Below, piece after piece: positions 23,701 to 39,337 of a stretch of 64,000 nucleotides of DNA. The stretch covers positions 19,080,701 through 19,144,700 of the forward strand of contig JAVTVX010000016.1 of the NCBI GenBank assembly GCA_033439265.1, in the 5' to 3' direction. The DNA is from Dillenia suffruticosa. Taxonomy: Eukaryota > Streptophyta > Magnoliopsida > Dilleniales > Dilleniaceae. How positions within the stretch are numbered: position 1 is the first letter of the stretch; each line of letters begins with the position of its first letter. The position numbers were made by a program, and so were the translations under genes. The notes beneath the pieces are model-generated. The model was not told the origin of the DNA, did not search any database, and saw only the letters and a list, made by a program, of their open reading frames with translations.

Positions 23701-26700
23701 TTATGTGTTTAATTATAGCCCGTGTACCGTCTTGCTAAATCCCATAAATGGGCTGTAGGAACTGGTGCAGTCCTTGCACGCTCATCACAACCTTTGGTTG
23801 GTCTTATGATGAATATGAGAAGGTAATGGTAGTGAGATAGTTTATAATGTATCTGAAGTAGAAGAGATCTATTCCATTATTTTCTTTGTTTGCACATCAT
23901 TACAAAATTCCTTGACCCACTTCTTTGTTTACTTGTAGCAATGCTGATGAAAAGCTTGTTGCAGCACTTTGCACAGAATTTACTGTTGAAAAGGGCCCAA
24001 AGAGGTAAATTTATAAATCTTTCTTATACCCATTAAATTCATTTGTCATAGAATGTAAATGTCCTTTACTAGTTTTCCTTTCGGCTCTCAGTTTTTCATT
24101 ACTTTTTATCAGATGATCTTTGTGATCACTTTACCAACCCTAATGCAAACATGGTATTGTAGCACACTGATCACTAAAATGGGCAATCTGTACTTAATGT
24201 AGGTCTGTCGTAGTTTACAAAATACAAATCACACGCCTAATTTGAGGAGAAATTATTATATTCAATACTCGTTTCTTTTCCTTTATTTATTCTAGTATTA
24301 ACTAAATTTATTTTACTTACTTATCAATAAAAAACATACATAAAGACACGTAAAGAACTTTACTGAAAGTAAACTACTAATGTAAATGGTAGTGGAAATA
24401 TCTAAGTCTACCGCATGTCTCACTTATCAAGAAAGATAGCATACCATGTTCCCATGTCCTTTCCCCGTACCATAACAAACTACAGTCCAGATAACATTGC
24501 ATGAGTCTTATCCTTAAGGTGTTTGCGTGTCTTAGAATTTCCTTTCTGCTGGAACCATGGATATATCAATGTTAAACTTCTTTTCTTTAGGAAGATATAT
24601 ATTGCTGATGCAAGACCAAGAAAAAATGCTTTGGCTAATGGAGCTATGGGTGGTGGGTCAGAGTCATCTGCCAACTACTTTCAGTGTGAGGTATGTCCAA
24701 AATTCATTTTATGTTTCCCTTCCCATGTTAATTTCATTTTGTCATCTGATAATTTGGTTTTTCATCCTTCATTTGATGACAGATAGTTTTCTTTGGAATT
24801 GACAATATACATGCTATGAGAGAGAGTTTGGCTAGGCTCAGGGATTACTTAGACACTCATGGTGCCACTTCATCTGACGGAATGTCATCCTTTCTGGTTA
24901 GTTCCTTGTAATATAGGTTTATCGCAGCTACTCTCTTTATGTGTGGAGAATTTGCTTTGTTCATATGAAATCTTTGGATATGCCTCTATGTGATTACTTA
25001 TTTTTAAACTGTGGAGGTTTGTGGTGAATGGAGATTGGTAATTATTTGTCTACCCTATGACTGGTACACTTGTCTGTTGACACACTTAGAATTGGGGTGT
25101 GGCTGTATATTGGGAATGATTGAAAAAACATTGTATCTCTTGGTGTTAGACACTGCAATATATCTACTCACGTCTCACACTACCTCTGGGGCTGCTCGTC
25201 CCTGCTGATGGACTTTTGGACACTTTGGGAATGTGCAAGATCATTTTATATACATTCTTTCTCCCTAGGAAGAAGGGAAATTTGGTTGAGAATGCCCCTT
25301 CAGTGGATGTGGCTCAAGATTTGGAGTTTGAAAAGGATTCAACCTCATTTTATGTCACCTATAGTTTTGCAGTAAATTTGGATAGGGTGGATTGTGTTCT
25401 CTGGAGTTTCTTTCTTTTTTTTTTTTTTTTTTTTTTGTGTTTATGTTGAACATTATATTACCCTTTGACACATCACATTTGGCCTATAGCGGGTGGAATG
25501 GTGGTGAGAGCGTGGGGTTAAGTAGATCAAACTAGTCATATCTGCAAAATAGAGGGAATAAGCTAAGTCTCTGGATGGTCCTCGAGTTTTTTGGTACACT
25601 TGATACACATGATAGGATCATCTGAGAATGGTTGAAGTACATGGTACAGATATTGCCATATATACTCCTTGTTGGGTTTGGGTGTTTAGTTTAAGCGAAT
25701 CCTGATTATTTTCTCACATCCTATAGTAACTAATTTACGATACTGGCTTCTGACTTTATCTTGTTCCATCCCTCTCTCCCTCTCTTTCTCTCGCTGTTGG
25801 ACAGAGACATGGTGGATGGACTTGGGGTGGAGGGAATTTGAGCAGCATGTCTGCTTCGGTTTCAACCCTTGGAGATAGTGGTTGGTTGATCCATGTACAA
25901 AGTGTTTTGGCAGGTTCTGCTTGGATTGCTGCGCGTGTGGCTTTGGAGTCAGCATCAGTGCTTGTTCATTGCAGGTCAGAATACCAGTAATACTGTTTCT
26001 TCATATTGTAAGCTGTTGTAATGTTAACTATTGAGAAACGTATCTGTAATTCATAGCCTTTCGGTGAATGTGTAACATTTTGCATTATAGCACTTTGAAG
26101 CTGTCAAATTCTGTTTGAGCAAATGTTAGTTCAACATGTTGTGGGATCACTTAAATGACTAAAAGGAGTGAATTGAGTGATTCTTACTTAAAAATAAATA
26201 CTGATTAGAGAAAAGTCGAGATGACAGATTTATTTGAAATAAAAAGATCAACAATTTTTCCTTCTTAATTGATCTTGTGCAGTGATGGTTGGGATAGAAC
26301 AACACAGTTGGTCTCACTGGCTAGTTTGTTGCTCGATCCGTATTACCGAACATTTAAGGGGTTTCAGGTATTGACTAAACATGGCCTCTGTTCATGTATA
26401 CCTTTGATTCTTATTTGCTATTTTATTTTTCCATGTTCTACACTAGATGAGAAAAAAGTTTTGTAGTATGTATTAAGATACAGTGCTAGCATGATAATTT
26501 TTGTTTGAGACCTGGGAGTTTCATTGGAATTAGGCATTGATGTGGCGTGTAAATTCTCAAATCTGTACATATTGCTGAACTATTTTTGGCACAACTACTT
26601 TTTTTCTCCCCTAAACATGTTGACTGATGTGCTATGTAGATTATCATGGGCACTTGCACCTGTCTTCATGTAATTATTGCATTAATTATTTTTTATTATT

Positions 26701-29700
26701 ATTATTATTTTGTGCTTTTCTGCTTGTACAGGCACTTGTGGAAAAAGACTGGCTTTCATTTGGTCATCCATTTGCAGATCGCTTGGGCATGCCAATTGTA
26801 ATGGGAAGTAGCAGCATGCCTCCTGAGTTAACTAGGCAGTCTTCAACCGGAAGTTTCCCACCATCACCCATGCGGCAATCATCAGGATCATTTTCAACAC
26901 AAGCACCTACTGCTTCTCATGCACAGACTTCAAACAACTACTCCCCTATATTTTTGCAGGTCCGTTTCCTAAAATACTAGGCTTATTCTGGAGGAGATTA
27001 TTGGTTGTTACTGTTTTCCAGGCATCTAGGAGATGGAAATATTATGCTAGTTCCTTATAAGTTCTGGTCAATTTACAATTTTTGGGCTTATTTGTTTTGG
27101 GATTAGGATACCTAGATCAAGGGCCACGTGTCAAGAATTCAAACCAGCCAAGTTGTCTAGAAATTGGCAAAAACCCAAAATTCTTGGAAGTATCTGGGAA
27201 AATTATTTCAGAGTGGGGAGAATTTTTGGAGTTTGGCCTTGTGCTATTTCAAAATTATGCTGTGGTTAAAGTGATGTTTCGAGTTTACCTGATGAGGGAA
27301 AAATGCATTCGAGAGATTTATGTTGCTGAAGTTACTTGATTAGCGCCTGAAAATTATGTTGTTTGGAGACTAGTTGGGGATTTAAGAATGGGCAGATATT
27401 ATGGGAATGACATATAATATATGCGTCCAAATTTGATGCAATTCTGATTGGGGAACTCTTGAATTTGTTGAGAATAAAATAGTATTTATTGCAGCCTTTG
27501 GAAAGCCCTAAGAGTGAAGTTGCATTGACTCTTTGCTAGTTGAACCTATAGCAAAGTGTTTTAATGGTGCAAGTTTAGATTTCGGCAGAAGATGCAAGAT
27601 TTGATAGGATGTACTATCAAACTAGAACATAAAAATAAATTAAGCATTCTATTTATCAGTTATACACATGAACTGGGACACAGGAGACCCAAGAAGGGGC
27701 AGGAGACTTCAATATAAGAGGCGTTCAAGGAGGAGAACTTTCTTGTAGCAAAGAAACAAAAGTTAAAAACAAGATATGACCACGGTGTATATTGGTAGTT
27801 TAGGTTGATGACTAGGTACGGAGAAAGGCAGAACAGGAAACAAAATCAATAGCGGAAAGCTTGAAGTATTTATGAGAAACTAAAATTGGTTAGTCTTGTT
27901 GCTCATCAAAGTAGCTTTCTCGTTCCCCCCTCACAATTGATATCTGCTTTGAAGAAAAATGAGTAGCAATAGTGTCGGACAACTTAGAGCAAGTTGACTT
28001 GGATGTATATGCAATGTCTAATCTATCTGAGCAGTGCAGTACAAAGATACAAGGGAAATTCTACAATGTTAGCCTTTTACTTTTATAAACCTAAGACAAT
28101 CTTGAAATAAAGGCTTATTTCTCTTGCTTCAGCTAATCAATTTTCTTGAATTTATTCTGTAGTGGATTGATTGTGTCTCACAGCTGTTGCGGATGTATCC
28201 CTTTGCCTTTGAGTTCTCCTCTGTATGTATTCTTCTTGTCACTGTAACATTTGGTTTTTACTGCCTGCAAATAGGTGGGAAATTATGTGTATGTGGGCCC
28301 TATTTTCTAATATGTCTATGATGCAATTGTTCAGGCATTCCTGGTAGATTTGTTGGATTGTGTGCTTTCCTGTCGCTTTGGAAATTTTTTCTGTAACAGG
28401 TATATTCCTTATGGACTACTCTAGTCCATTATACTTGGTTTTAGAAGCTTGGGTTTGCATGGTCTGTTTTATTTACCAGGGAGGCTTGAGTGATAAACTG
28501 TGTTAAGAGAATAGGGCATGGACTATCCTTATGGGTAAGAAGTGTCTTTCTAGGAGGAGAAACAATGTCTAGGATTCCCTCATGCTTTGCATCAACCAGT
28601 TTTCTATTTCAGACATGGATTGCCTTTCCCATACAAAAAATGCTTTTATAGTCTAGATTGACATGACATTCTGACTTTTGTATCTTTATCTACATGCCTT
28701 CACATGCTTTACCAGTGACCGTTAGAAGGCAGAATCACGACTAATACTGGTAACCCCTGTGTATCCTGTGCAAATTTTTGTGCCATTATTAGTGAAATAA
28801 GTTCCAACAAATAAAAGAATTGGCGTATATATTGTGAATATTTGGTGTCCAATCTTGAATATGATTTAGTATGAAGAGAACACTTATAAGACATCGTTAG
28901 ATATTCTGCACCAAGATATTTGGTAAGCTCTAATGTGAATATTTGGTGAGCTCTAATAAAAGAATTCGTCTTGGTGTCCAATCTTGAAGAAGATTTAGTA
29001 TGAAAAGAACTCCGCTTCTAAGACATCATTAGATATTCTGCACCAAGATATTTGGTGAGCTCTAATGTGATGGCTTTTAGGGAGTGTTACTTGCATAAAG
29101 CAAACTTCATTTGCTAGATTGCAATGTCATCAATACTTCTGATATATTGTGGAAACAAATGAAAAGTTATCATTTGGTAAGGAGCCATTTGGATCACTGG
29201 ATTGGATTTGATAGGATTAACTAAATACAACTAGAGAGGATTGGATTGGATTGGATTGGATTGAATTGAGTCGGATTAATTGTAATCATACGTTTGGTAC
29301 CAAACAGCATAAGGATTTGGATTAAATTAATTTTATCTATTTTTAAGCTTCTCTAATTTGAAAAATTTTAAATGAGAAGATATATCAAATGTTATATCAA
29401 ATTTGAAAATATATTATGTTTAATATGCAAGTTTTACTTAAAAGTTTTTGTTGCCATCAAAATCCAGTGTTTAGATTTTTTTTATCCATTAAAATCCATA
29501 TTCAATAACACTTCTATGAATTTAAAAATCCATTAATATGCTTTCTTTTTTAGCTAAAACACAAAGCCCTCTTCTCCCTTTAATTTCATTATCAAAATTC
29601 CAACCAAATGTAATTGAATATTAGAGAGAGAGAGAGTGAGAGAGAGAATTCTGTATGTAAATTTTAGATGCATGGATAAGTTTTATTTCATTAAATCCAG

Positions 29701-31462
29701 TCTAGCCCCACCATTTTAGAGGGATTAATCAATCCCCCTTCAATAGGATTAATGGCCCCATAGGATTAATTATTGGGACCATATTAATTTGAGTTTGGCT
29801 TTTTCAAACATTGGAATGCTCTAATTTTTATCCAATCCTATTCAATCATGCGTATATTCTGGGCAACAAATGACTCCCAAGTGTCTATGTGCCAGGCCAA
29901 GAGACAGGTAGAATCTCATTTCTTTTTGCCATTAGCTTTTGATTAATGGCTATTCCTGTGATCAATTCAAAATTAGAGAAAATATTTATTATATTACACT
30001 TCATTTCCTGGTTTAAATGTCTGTTATGATCACTTGGTTGGCGTTTAGAGTCTATTCCATACCTGTATAAACTTGTATGAAGTTCCAATTCTGATATTCT
30101 ATATTTACAGTGAAAAGGAAAGGCAACAATCTGGTGTTTCTGATGCTTGTGGATGCTTATGGTTGTACTTGGCTGATTTGCGTGCTACAGAAGGCAATTC
30201 ACATGTGCACTATAATCTCTTTTATAATCCTTTGAAACATGAAGGTGCACTGCTTCCTCGTGCAGCTGCTTTAGCCCCCACTCTCTGGCCGCAGTTTCAT
30301 CTTCGGTGGGCTTGCCCATCAGAAGCCCAAGGTGGTGAGCTTGAAGCTCAATGTAGGAGCATGGCAAAAAAGTTTTCCGAATTGCAGCAGGTGTGATAGC
30401 AATTAAAGAAAATAAAGTATTTGCTTCAATTCGGGCTATCAGATAGTTCTTAACTAAAAGCAACACTATTTGGTACACAAGGGAACCAATCTTTATTATT
30501 ATTTTTTTTGGGGGGGGGGCTCTATTTTGCTAGAAAGCATTGGTGCAAATGAATAGTTTTAAATTGTTTGTTTGGGTATATGGAATCCCAGAAAGTTGAC
30601 TGATCCATCCAGTGCTTTGCTCGAAGTGTAATACATTTTTCCTTGGTCCTGATTTGGCACAGTTAGCATTGTGTTGGTTGATGGTTAGCCTTAAAATGTG
30701 ACTGGTGTAATGGGCATGAAAACTAGGGAGCGGATGCAACTCTTAGATAGAGCATGAAACTCAAATAATCTTACCTTGTGTGTGAATCTTGCATTTGTGG
30801 AACATGAAAACCATCAGATTTTATTTTTTATTTTTTGGTTATCCCTTTTTCTGGTTGCTGTTGTGCTAGTTGAACCTGTTATTGAGTTTATGTCCATTTT
30901 AATCATTTGTCAAGGATTCTTACTTGTATATAAATACTTATAGGCTAAAGAAGTGGCAGAAAGGAGAACTAGAGAAATCGCAATTGCAATGGAATCATTG
31001 ACCATGGAGCTACACGGTCAGAAACAGATAACCAGCTCAACAATGGACTTGGCTAAAAAAGCCAGCAAGGAAAATGCAGCTATAAAGCGAGCAATACAGT
31101 CATTAGGTTGCAAGGTTCAAGTTTCAGGCACTGGTTGTATGGTCGATATCGAATGCAATCCACCACTTGCTCAACCGAAATTCACATATTCACCTTCAAA
31201 AACTGAGGTGGATGGGACTAGGCCTAAAGATGAGAAATCTGATCTCTCTGTATCCGTTGCACTTCTCGCAAATGATCCTGTTTCTAACAATCCAATTAGC
31301 CGGGTTTGTGAAACCTTGTGCCCATTACGCACAAGAGATGGCTGCTGTAGATGGCCAGACGCTGGTTGTGCTCAGCTTGGGAGCCAGTTTGTTGGTCTGA
31401 GGGTAAACTTTGATGCATTTGATCGTCTTAACATTTATGATACTTATTTCCAGTCTGAGTAG
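14735..31462 (+). CDS. MTM1: Phosphatidylinositol-3-phosphatase myotubularin, 19 exons, 857 aa
   Basis: A plant myotubularin that removes the 3-phosphate from PI3P and PI(3,5)P2 on endomembranes; the Arabidopsis pair MTM1/MTM2 is 830-840 aa. Exons: 14735-14857, 14952-15020, 18048-18122, 18883-18954, 21424-21493, 21886-21935, 23184-23473, 23603-23676, 23759-23822, 23939-24004, 24591-24690, 24783-24896, 25805-25974, 26283-26367, 26732-26959, 28163-28222, 28335-28399, 30111-30390, 30944-31462. All junctions are GT/AG and in phase. Residues about 50-150 form the PH-GRAM domain ([20 protein letters not shown]). The phosphatase domain holds the CX5R loop HCSDGWDR (Cys445, Arg451), split by the exon 13/14 junction. 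A coiled coil follows (about 675-740), then a conserved Cys-rich end ([12 protein letters not shown]). The start matches the family N-terminus (SLRD...SEKM-like). No break is seen. MTM1 versus MTM2 orthology is not resolved; the symbol is for the family. Confidence 0.96.
15021..18047 (+). other. Myotubularin intron 2 (3.0 kb)
   Basis: No exon-like frame with family similarity occurs here. A GA microsatellite lies at 15478-15500. The 16.3-17.6 kb part is less AT-rich than the flanks and may be an old repeat, but no terminal structures were found. Confidence 0.6.
18955..21423 (+). other. Myotubularin intron 4 (2.5 kb) with GGCAC-rich segment
   Basis: The part at about 19980-20625 is bounded by GC-richer patches carrying repeated 'aaggcac', 'ggtgcc' and 'aggcgc' motifs; the left patch (ttttaaaggcac) and the reverse complement of the right patch (ccttaaaagaggcgc) are loosely similar. 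It may be a degraded DNA element. No target duplication was seen. Confidence 0.35.
28809..29071 (+). repeat. 129-bp tandem duplication in myotubularin intron 17
   Basis: A unit starting near 28843 (tggtgtccaatcttgaa) recurs at 28972, with the shared blocks 'gatttagtatga', 'ttagatattctgcaccaaga' and 'agctctaatgtga'. Identity is about 90 percent by eye. Confidence 0.8.
29181..29877. mobile_element. Harbinger/Tourist-type MITE in myotubularin intron 17
   Basis: The left end GGAGCCATTTGG and the reverse complement of the right end (GGAGTCATTTGT) form an imperfect terminal inverted repeat of about 12 bp, flanked by TAA (29178-29180) and CAA (29878-29880), a near 3-bp TWA-type target duplication. 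The interior is AT-rich, non-coding, with a (GGATT)n patch near 29239-29260 and no transposase. At 697 bp it is long for a Tourist element. The placement in PIF-Harbinger rests on the TIR style and the 3-bp flank. Confidence 0.55.
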
Positions 31463-33120
31463 AAGCTCTACAGAACCTTAGTTGTTACGTAGTGTTTAGT
31501 CGCAAGGTTAGGTTGCTGCTCAACTGAACGTCAGAACAAAGGAACACAGGTGTGTTAAACTGCATGGCCATGTTGAGGGACAAGACTTATTGATAGGGGA
31601 GTTCTGATTGTGAAAGTGCATTAAGGTGGACCTGCACTTTTTGAGATGGGTCTCCAAAGAGTGTACAGATAAACAGTATTTAGTTGCACACCAACCAATT
31701 TTGGACATTGACAGATGAGAGACACAAGAAAGCTCAGATTATTTCTATTTAGCTGATAAAATTTCCATCGTTTCTTCCTCTTATTTTTGGCAGCGGCTGC
31801 TGGGGGAGCCATGGCTATCTTGTACATTGTCATTGTATGTTTCTGATTTTGGTCGTTTCATTTGAATTTGTCCTCCAAATAAGGTTCTTATGTACAGATT
31901 GTGGTCAACAATATGACCATACAATGGTATCCATACCATATGCTCGCTTGGTTACATATGATGGATGCAATTGAACTATGTGAAGACTGAGTGGTGTAGT
32001 GTACCAGGTCGAGCACCATAACATTCTTGTTTTTCTGAAGCACATGATTAACTTGAAAAATAATCAAGGCATTCCCTGTTTATTCCACTTAGAGTTGATC
32101 ATTTGTTTAAATCAGGGTGGAATGATGATCCTTTTTTTTTTTTGGGGGGGGTGTAGAGGAATGATGCTTCTTTTGTTTTGCAGAAAATCGTCATGAAATT
32201 ACAATATATTCTAATTGAGTTAACGCTTATGAACTCTTAAACCCATCGGATCCCATTTCGCCACCATCATTGCCACCAACAATGTCACCACCAATACCTC
32301 CGGAAATTCCTCCAAAGCTATTAAAAGCCTCTCGTTCCTCCTCCTAGACCCATCACCCCTTTCCTCGCCACTTCTTCTCTCTTCCCTCCCAAAATATCCG
32401 TCGTTATGAAACTTTGTTCTAAATGATGGCGACCAAGATCAATACATACGTCATCTCACTGGCATTTCTTCCTCATACTTCTTCGTTTAGATTTAAAAAA
32501 AAAAAGAGTTAAAAACCCATAAACTAAATTCTGTCATGGTTTATATTATTAGAAATTTTGAAATTTGAGTAATTTGAAAGTGTCCAAATAAGTTTCAAAT
32601 CAAGCCAAAAAAATTTACAAGAAATGGTAAGATAAGCTGTAATATAAAATTTAGTCCATTTAACTAATGATGTATGGATATAACGGTCTAACGTTAGATC
32701 TCTTTAACTGAAAGAATCAACCCTTCGTGACTCCATGGCGCTTGGCAGGATTTGTTGGGTTAAACCAAACTTACACCACCCAAAAGAAAAAAACAAAAAA
32801 AAATTAGTCTTCTCAATATTTTAACTCATTTAACCATCTCTTGCATTATTCTTTTCATTTTCAAGGCACGTTTCCCCATCGAATTTTCAATCCTGTTCTC
32901 ACAATCCCTGCACCAAATAATCAAACTCCAAATCAAAATTCAGACCAATTTGATAGTTTAACCATAATTTTTGAAATTATTATACTTTTTCAATGAAGAG
33001 TTAAAGAATAATTTAACAAAATCATAATATTTAAAATTGAATTCTACGTTTTTTAAGGTTTTAAATATAATATGGTTCATTTTTCTTAAATGCACATGGT
33101 TAAAGTGTAGCTACTTTGTC
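31463..33120. other. Convergent intergenic region between myotubularin and trihelix-UMPK genes
   Basis: The myotubularin 3' UTR probably covers the first several hundred bases. The trihelix-UMPK gene ends from the other side at 33504. No other coding region is supported; runs of T (32131-32142) and A (32497-32506) occur. Confidence 0.5.
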
Positions 33121-33185
33121 CCCAAAGGGGATAGCCCAGTGATACAAAACTCACTCCCTCAACCTCGTGATCCAAGTTTAAATTC

Positions 33186-33217
<32 letters not shown>

Positions 33218-33224
33218 GAAGCAT
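33121..33224 (+). mobile_element. tRNA-derived SINE with A-tail
   Basis: The head carries a box A-like TAGCCCAGTGA (33132-33142) and a decayed box B-like stretch near 33173-33184, then an A-tail of about 28 bases. It is flanked by CTACTTTGTC (33111-33120) and CTACTTTCTC (33225-33234), a 10-bp target duplication with one change. This supports LINE-driven insertion. It lies in the 3' flank of the trihelix-UMPK gene. Confidence 0.75.
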
Positions 33225-33503
33225 CTACTTTCTCTCAACCCATAACAATTTCAGAAAACACTATACAGGCAAGTGAATATACATGAAACCCGCAACTTTA
33301 CAAACTCACTCCAATTGTTTCGCCAAATAAACTTTGTGATTGGGTACCAGAGGACGCGAGACTCCTCTAAGCAGGCGGCCATGCCATTGAGCATCTTGGG
33401 CTTCTGCGCTGGTGCCTGTTGTTCTTTGAACAAATTCGTACATCAAGGGGGAAGGCACATATGCAAGAGATGAAAGAACTGCAAGGAGCTAGCTCCACAC
33501 AGG

Positions 33504-37013
<3,510 letters not shown>

Positions 37014-38366
37014 GGAGCCGGAGTAGAGTGAGACAGCGTTAAGAGAAGTGACGGAGGCGTCAGTGAGGGTTGAGAAATTAAAGGGGCGTTTGGTGTGCCG
37101 TGACAATTTCGTAACGGTTATCGTCGAACGGCGTCGTGTTGGAGAATTGAGATTTAGGTTTTCCCGACGTCTTCAACGTGGTACCGTTGCTTCCAAATCA
37201 AATCATGTATTAACATAATAAATAAGCACACCACCTGGGTTACTTGTCAGTCGTTTTGCAACTTTCAAGTCAAATTTTAAGTCGTTTTGCAATTTAAGGC
37301 CGAGAAAACAAAATTCTTTTAAATGTATAAATAACATGATCAATATATTTTTGTTTGCACCACTTGCTTTTTGTGAATGAAAACCCTAATAATTTTTTTA
37401 CGGTAATTATTTTTTATAACTGTGATAATAATAAACTGAAACTATGCGATGGAGTTAAGAGTTCTAATAATAGGATTTGAATCTACACATTTTGGGAAGA
37501 GAAATCTTATGCATGTGATAGTATTGGACTAACTTTACCGACCATCGTCCAAAAATTATAATTTTCGGAACCTTCCGATTGAAACCCAGGTATTTTTTCT
37601 TCCTCAATCATAGAGATCCATCCACAAACCACAACTTCTCCTCATCAACATTGATTTCAAGCAGAACATCTCTCCCAAGCCTGGCGGAAAATGTCCACAT
37701 TTTAAAATTCTCCAAAATTTGATTAAATATTAATGATGTTCTTGTCGACACTTGTTGGTATAAATGGAAATGATACTTTCATCTCTTAATCAGATCGAGA
37801 GTTCGATTTTCATTGGGTACGGAAAAAATAATGTTGAGAGATTTCTCCCTCAAAATGAGACCCGATAGTCAGATCAATTACAAATTAATTACGGTGAAAT
37901 TCCATATACCGAAAGGTACAGAAACCAAAAAACACAAAAGGTTTTTCCTCGTCTTCTTTATCATCAGCCTCATGCAAATGCTCCATAGAAGTTATAATTT
38001 TCTAAAGAAAAATGGTTATCCGATTGAAATCTCCGATTCCAAAAAGCAGCCTCTATGGAAGCATAATCAAGCTCCTCGAAGCTTCAATCTCCTTATTTGT
38101 GAAATTCTTATCGAGCAAATGTATTCATCTGATTATCACTAAAATAAAATTATTATTTGAAATAGTAAAAACAATTAATATTTTAAAATTATTGTTATAA
38201 AACAACGATTTTAAGTGTTAAGTTTTTTTTTTTTTTTTTTTTTAAAAAAGGAGAGATTAATTCTATTATCGATCTCAAAACTCTGATATAACATGATGGG
38301 ATCAGTCCAAAATCCCATTTGTCATGAAATCAATCACTGCATTTATTATTTTGCAACTGGTTTATT
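37014..38366. other. Upstream region of the trihelix-UMPK gene
   Basis: This spans the gene's 5' leader and promoter (from 37014 rightward, minus orientation) and AT-rich DNA with a T-tract near 38226-38243. The SINE-like sequence at 37751-37939 lies inside. Another box-B-like 'gatttgaatct' at 37479-37489 hints at a further old tRNA-derived insertion. No coding frame is supported. Confidence 0.4.
37751..37939 (+). mobile_element. tRNA-derived SINE remnant
   Basis: A box A-like 'ttgttggtataaatgg' (37753-37768) and box B-like GAGTTCGATTTT (37799-37810) precede a body with 'ttgagagatttctccctc' and 'gagacccgatagtc', then an A-rich end near 37922-37939. The body matches, block for block, that of the minus-strand SINE at 56615-56800. 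No target duplication was found. Confidence 0.55.
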
Positions 38367-38449
38367 ATAATTTTTTATAACGAAAGACTCGAACTCGAGA
38401 GTCATAAGAAAAAAGACACGCTGCCCAATTGAGCTATAGCTCAATGGAA
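38367..38449 (-). mobile_element. Short tRNA-derived SINE
   Basis: On the minus strand the head reads TAGCTCAATTGGGCAGCG (box A) and GAGTTCGAGTC (box B), then ends GTTATAAAAAATT. It is flanked by perfect 8-bp repeats GGTTTATT at 38359-38366 and 38450-38457. At 83 bp it is little more than a tRNA-like head and tail. It lies just downstream of the defensin-like gene's stop codon. Confidence 0.8.
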
Positions 38450-38511
38450 GGTTTATTGTATGTTAATGACATAGTAAAGTAACTCAGGCACCAATGAAGT
38501 CTGTTGATCGA

Positions 38512-39244
38512 TCAACAACGGCAATGGCAGATTCTCAAGCCCATCAAGCAATAACCTCCAAAGGGGCATTCTTTTAAACAAACTGTGTTGCACATCTCTC
38601 TGTCAGCTTTACTCAATGGGTCGCACTTGACATCCAGATGTCGACAACATGAATATGCATTTCCCAACTCAATCCCTAAACACAAAACCCACCAATACAT
38701 CAAATTTTTAACAATAGAATTCAACCAAACAAAAAAGATATATCAATAATATACCAAATCTTACCCCCCCAAAAAAAAAAACCAAAATTACGATCTTTAA
38801 GTTTACTTTCAAATAACCTATAAATTCCTATCATATTCAATTTTTTTAATATATAACGATCAACCAACCCACAAGTGGGTTAAGTTAATTCACTTGAAGG
38901 TCACATGCAACGCACATTCTTTCTCTCTAATGAAAAACAACATATAGTAGAAAGAGAATGAGAAAGAAAGTGAGTAAAAGATACTTGTTTGAGCTTGAAT
39001 TCAAATTTCTTACACAAATTTGATGGGGAGACATGACAAGAAATCTTAATGTTGTACACTTATGTCACATTAGGAAAAATTTTGAGAAATATTATTATAT
39101 TTGAAACTCAAGGGGCTTATTTGGGTTTTGGTCAAAAAAAAAAAAGAAAAAAGAAAAAACTGATACAAATTTTTCTATTTAAAACCAACCTGCACAGAAA
39201 ATAAGAAAAACAATAACAAAGAGAACATTTCCGATCTTTGCCAT
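38512..39244 (-). CDS. Secreted defensin-like peptide, 10 cysteines, 72 aa
   Basis: Exon 1 (39190-39244) encodes a signal peptide MAKIGNVLFVIVFLIFCA. A 514-bp intron (GT at 39189-39188, AG at 38677-38676) interrupts the next codon, and exon 2 (38512-38675) encodes GIELGNAYSCC...CHCRC and the stop. The splice is in phase and gives 72 aa. The mature part has ten Cys, including CX3C (CNTVC) and CXC (CHC), the cysteine-stabilised alpha-beta pattern of plant defensin-like peptides. One intron after the signal peptide is the usual DEFL gene structure. Two extra Cys suggest a fifth disulfide. Such peptides act outside the cell in defence or reproduction; the target here is unknown. A TATA box lies about 85 bp before the ATG. 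The gene looks intact. Confidence 0.85.
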
Positions 39245-39327
39245 CTTTTTCTTGTTTTAAAAGGCAACAGCTGTATTGGATTGGTGTAGATATTAATATT
39301 ATGCTTCAAGTTTATCTCACAACTACA

Positions 39328-39337
39328 TTATATATAG
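39328..39337 (-). promoter_or_regulatory. TATA box of the defensin-like gene
   Basis: The minus strand reads CCTATATATAATG here, the best TATA match upstream of the ATG at 39244. A start site about 30 bp downstream would give a leader of roughly 55 nt. Confidence 0.6.

Noticed and set aside
38367-38449. Functional tRNA gene
   Set aside because: The box motifs are good, but the arms do not close a full cloverleaf and target duplications flank it, so SINE is the better call.
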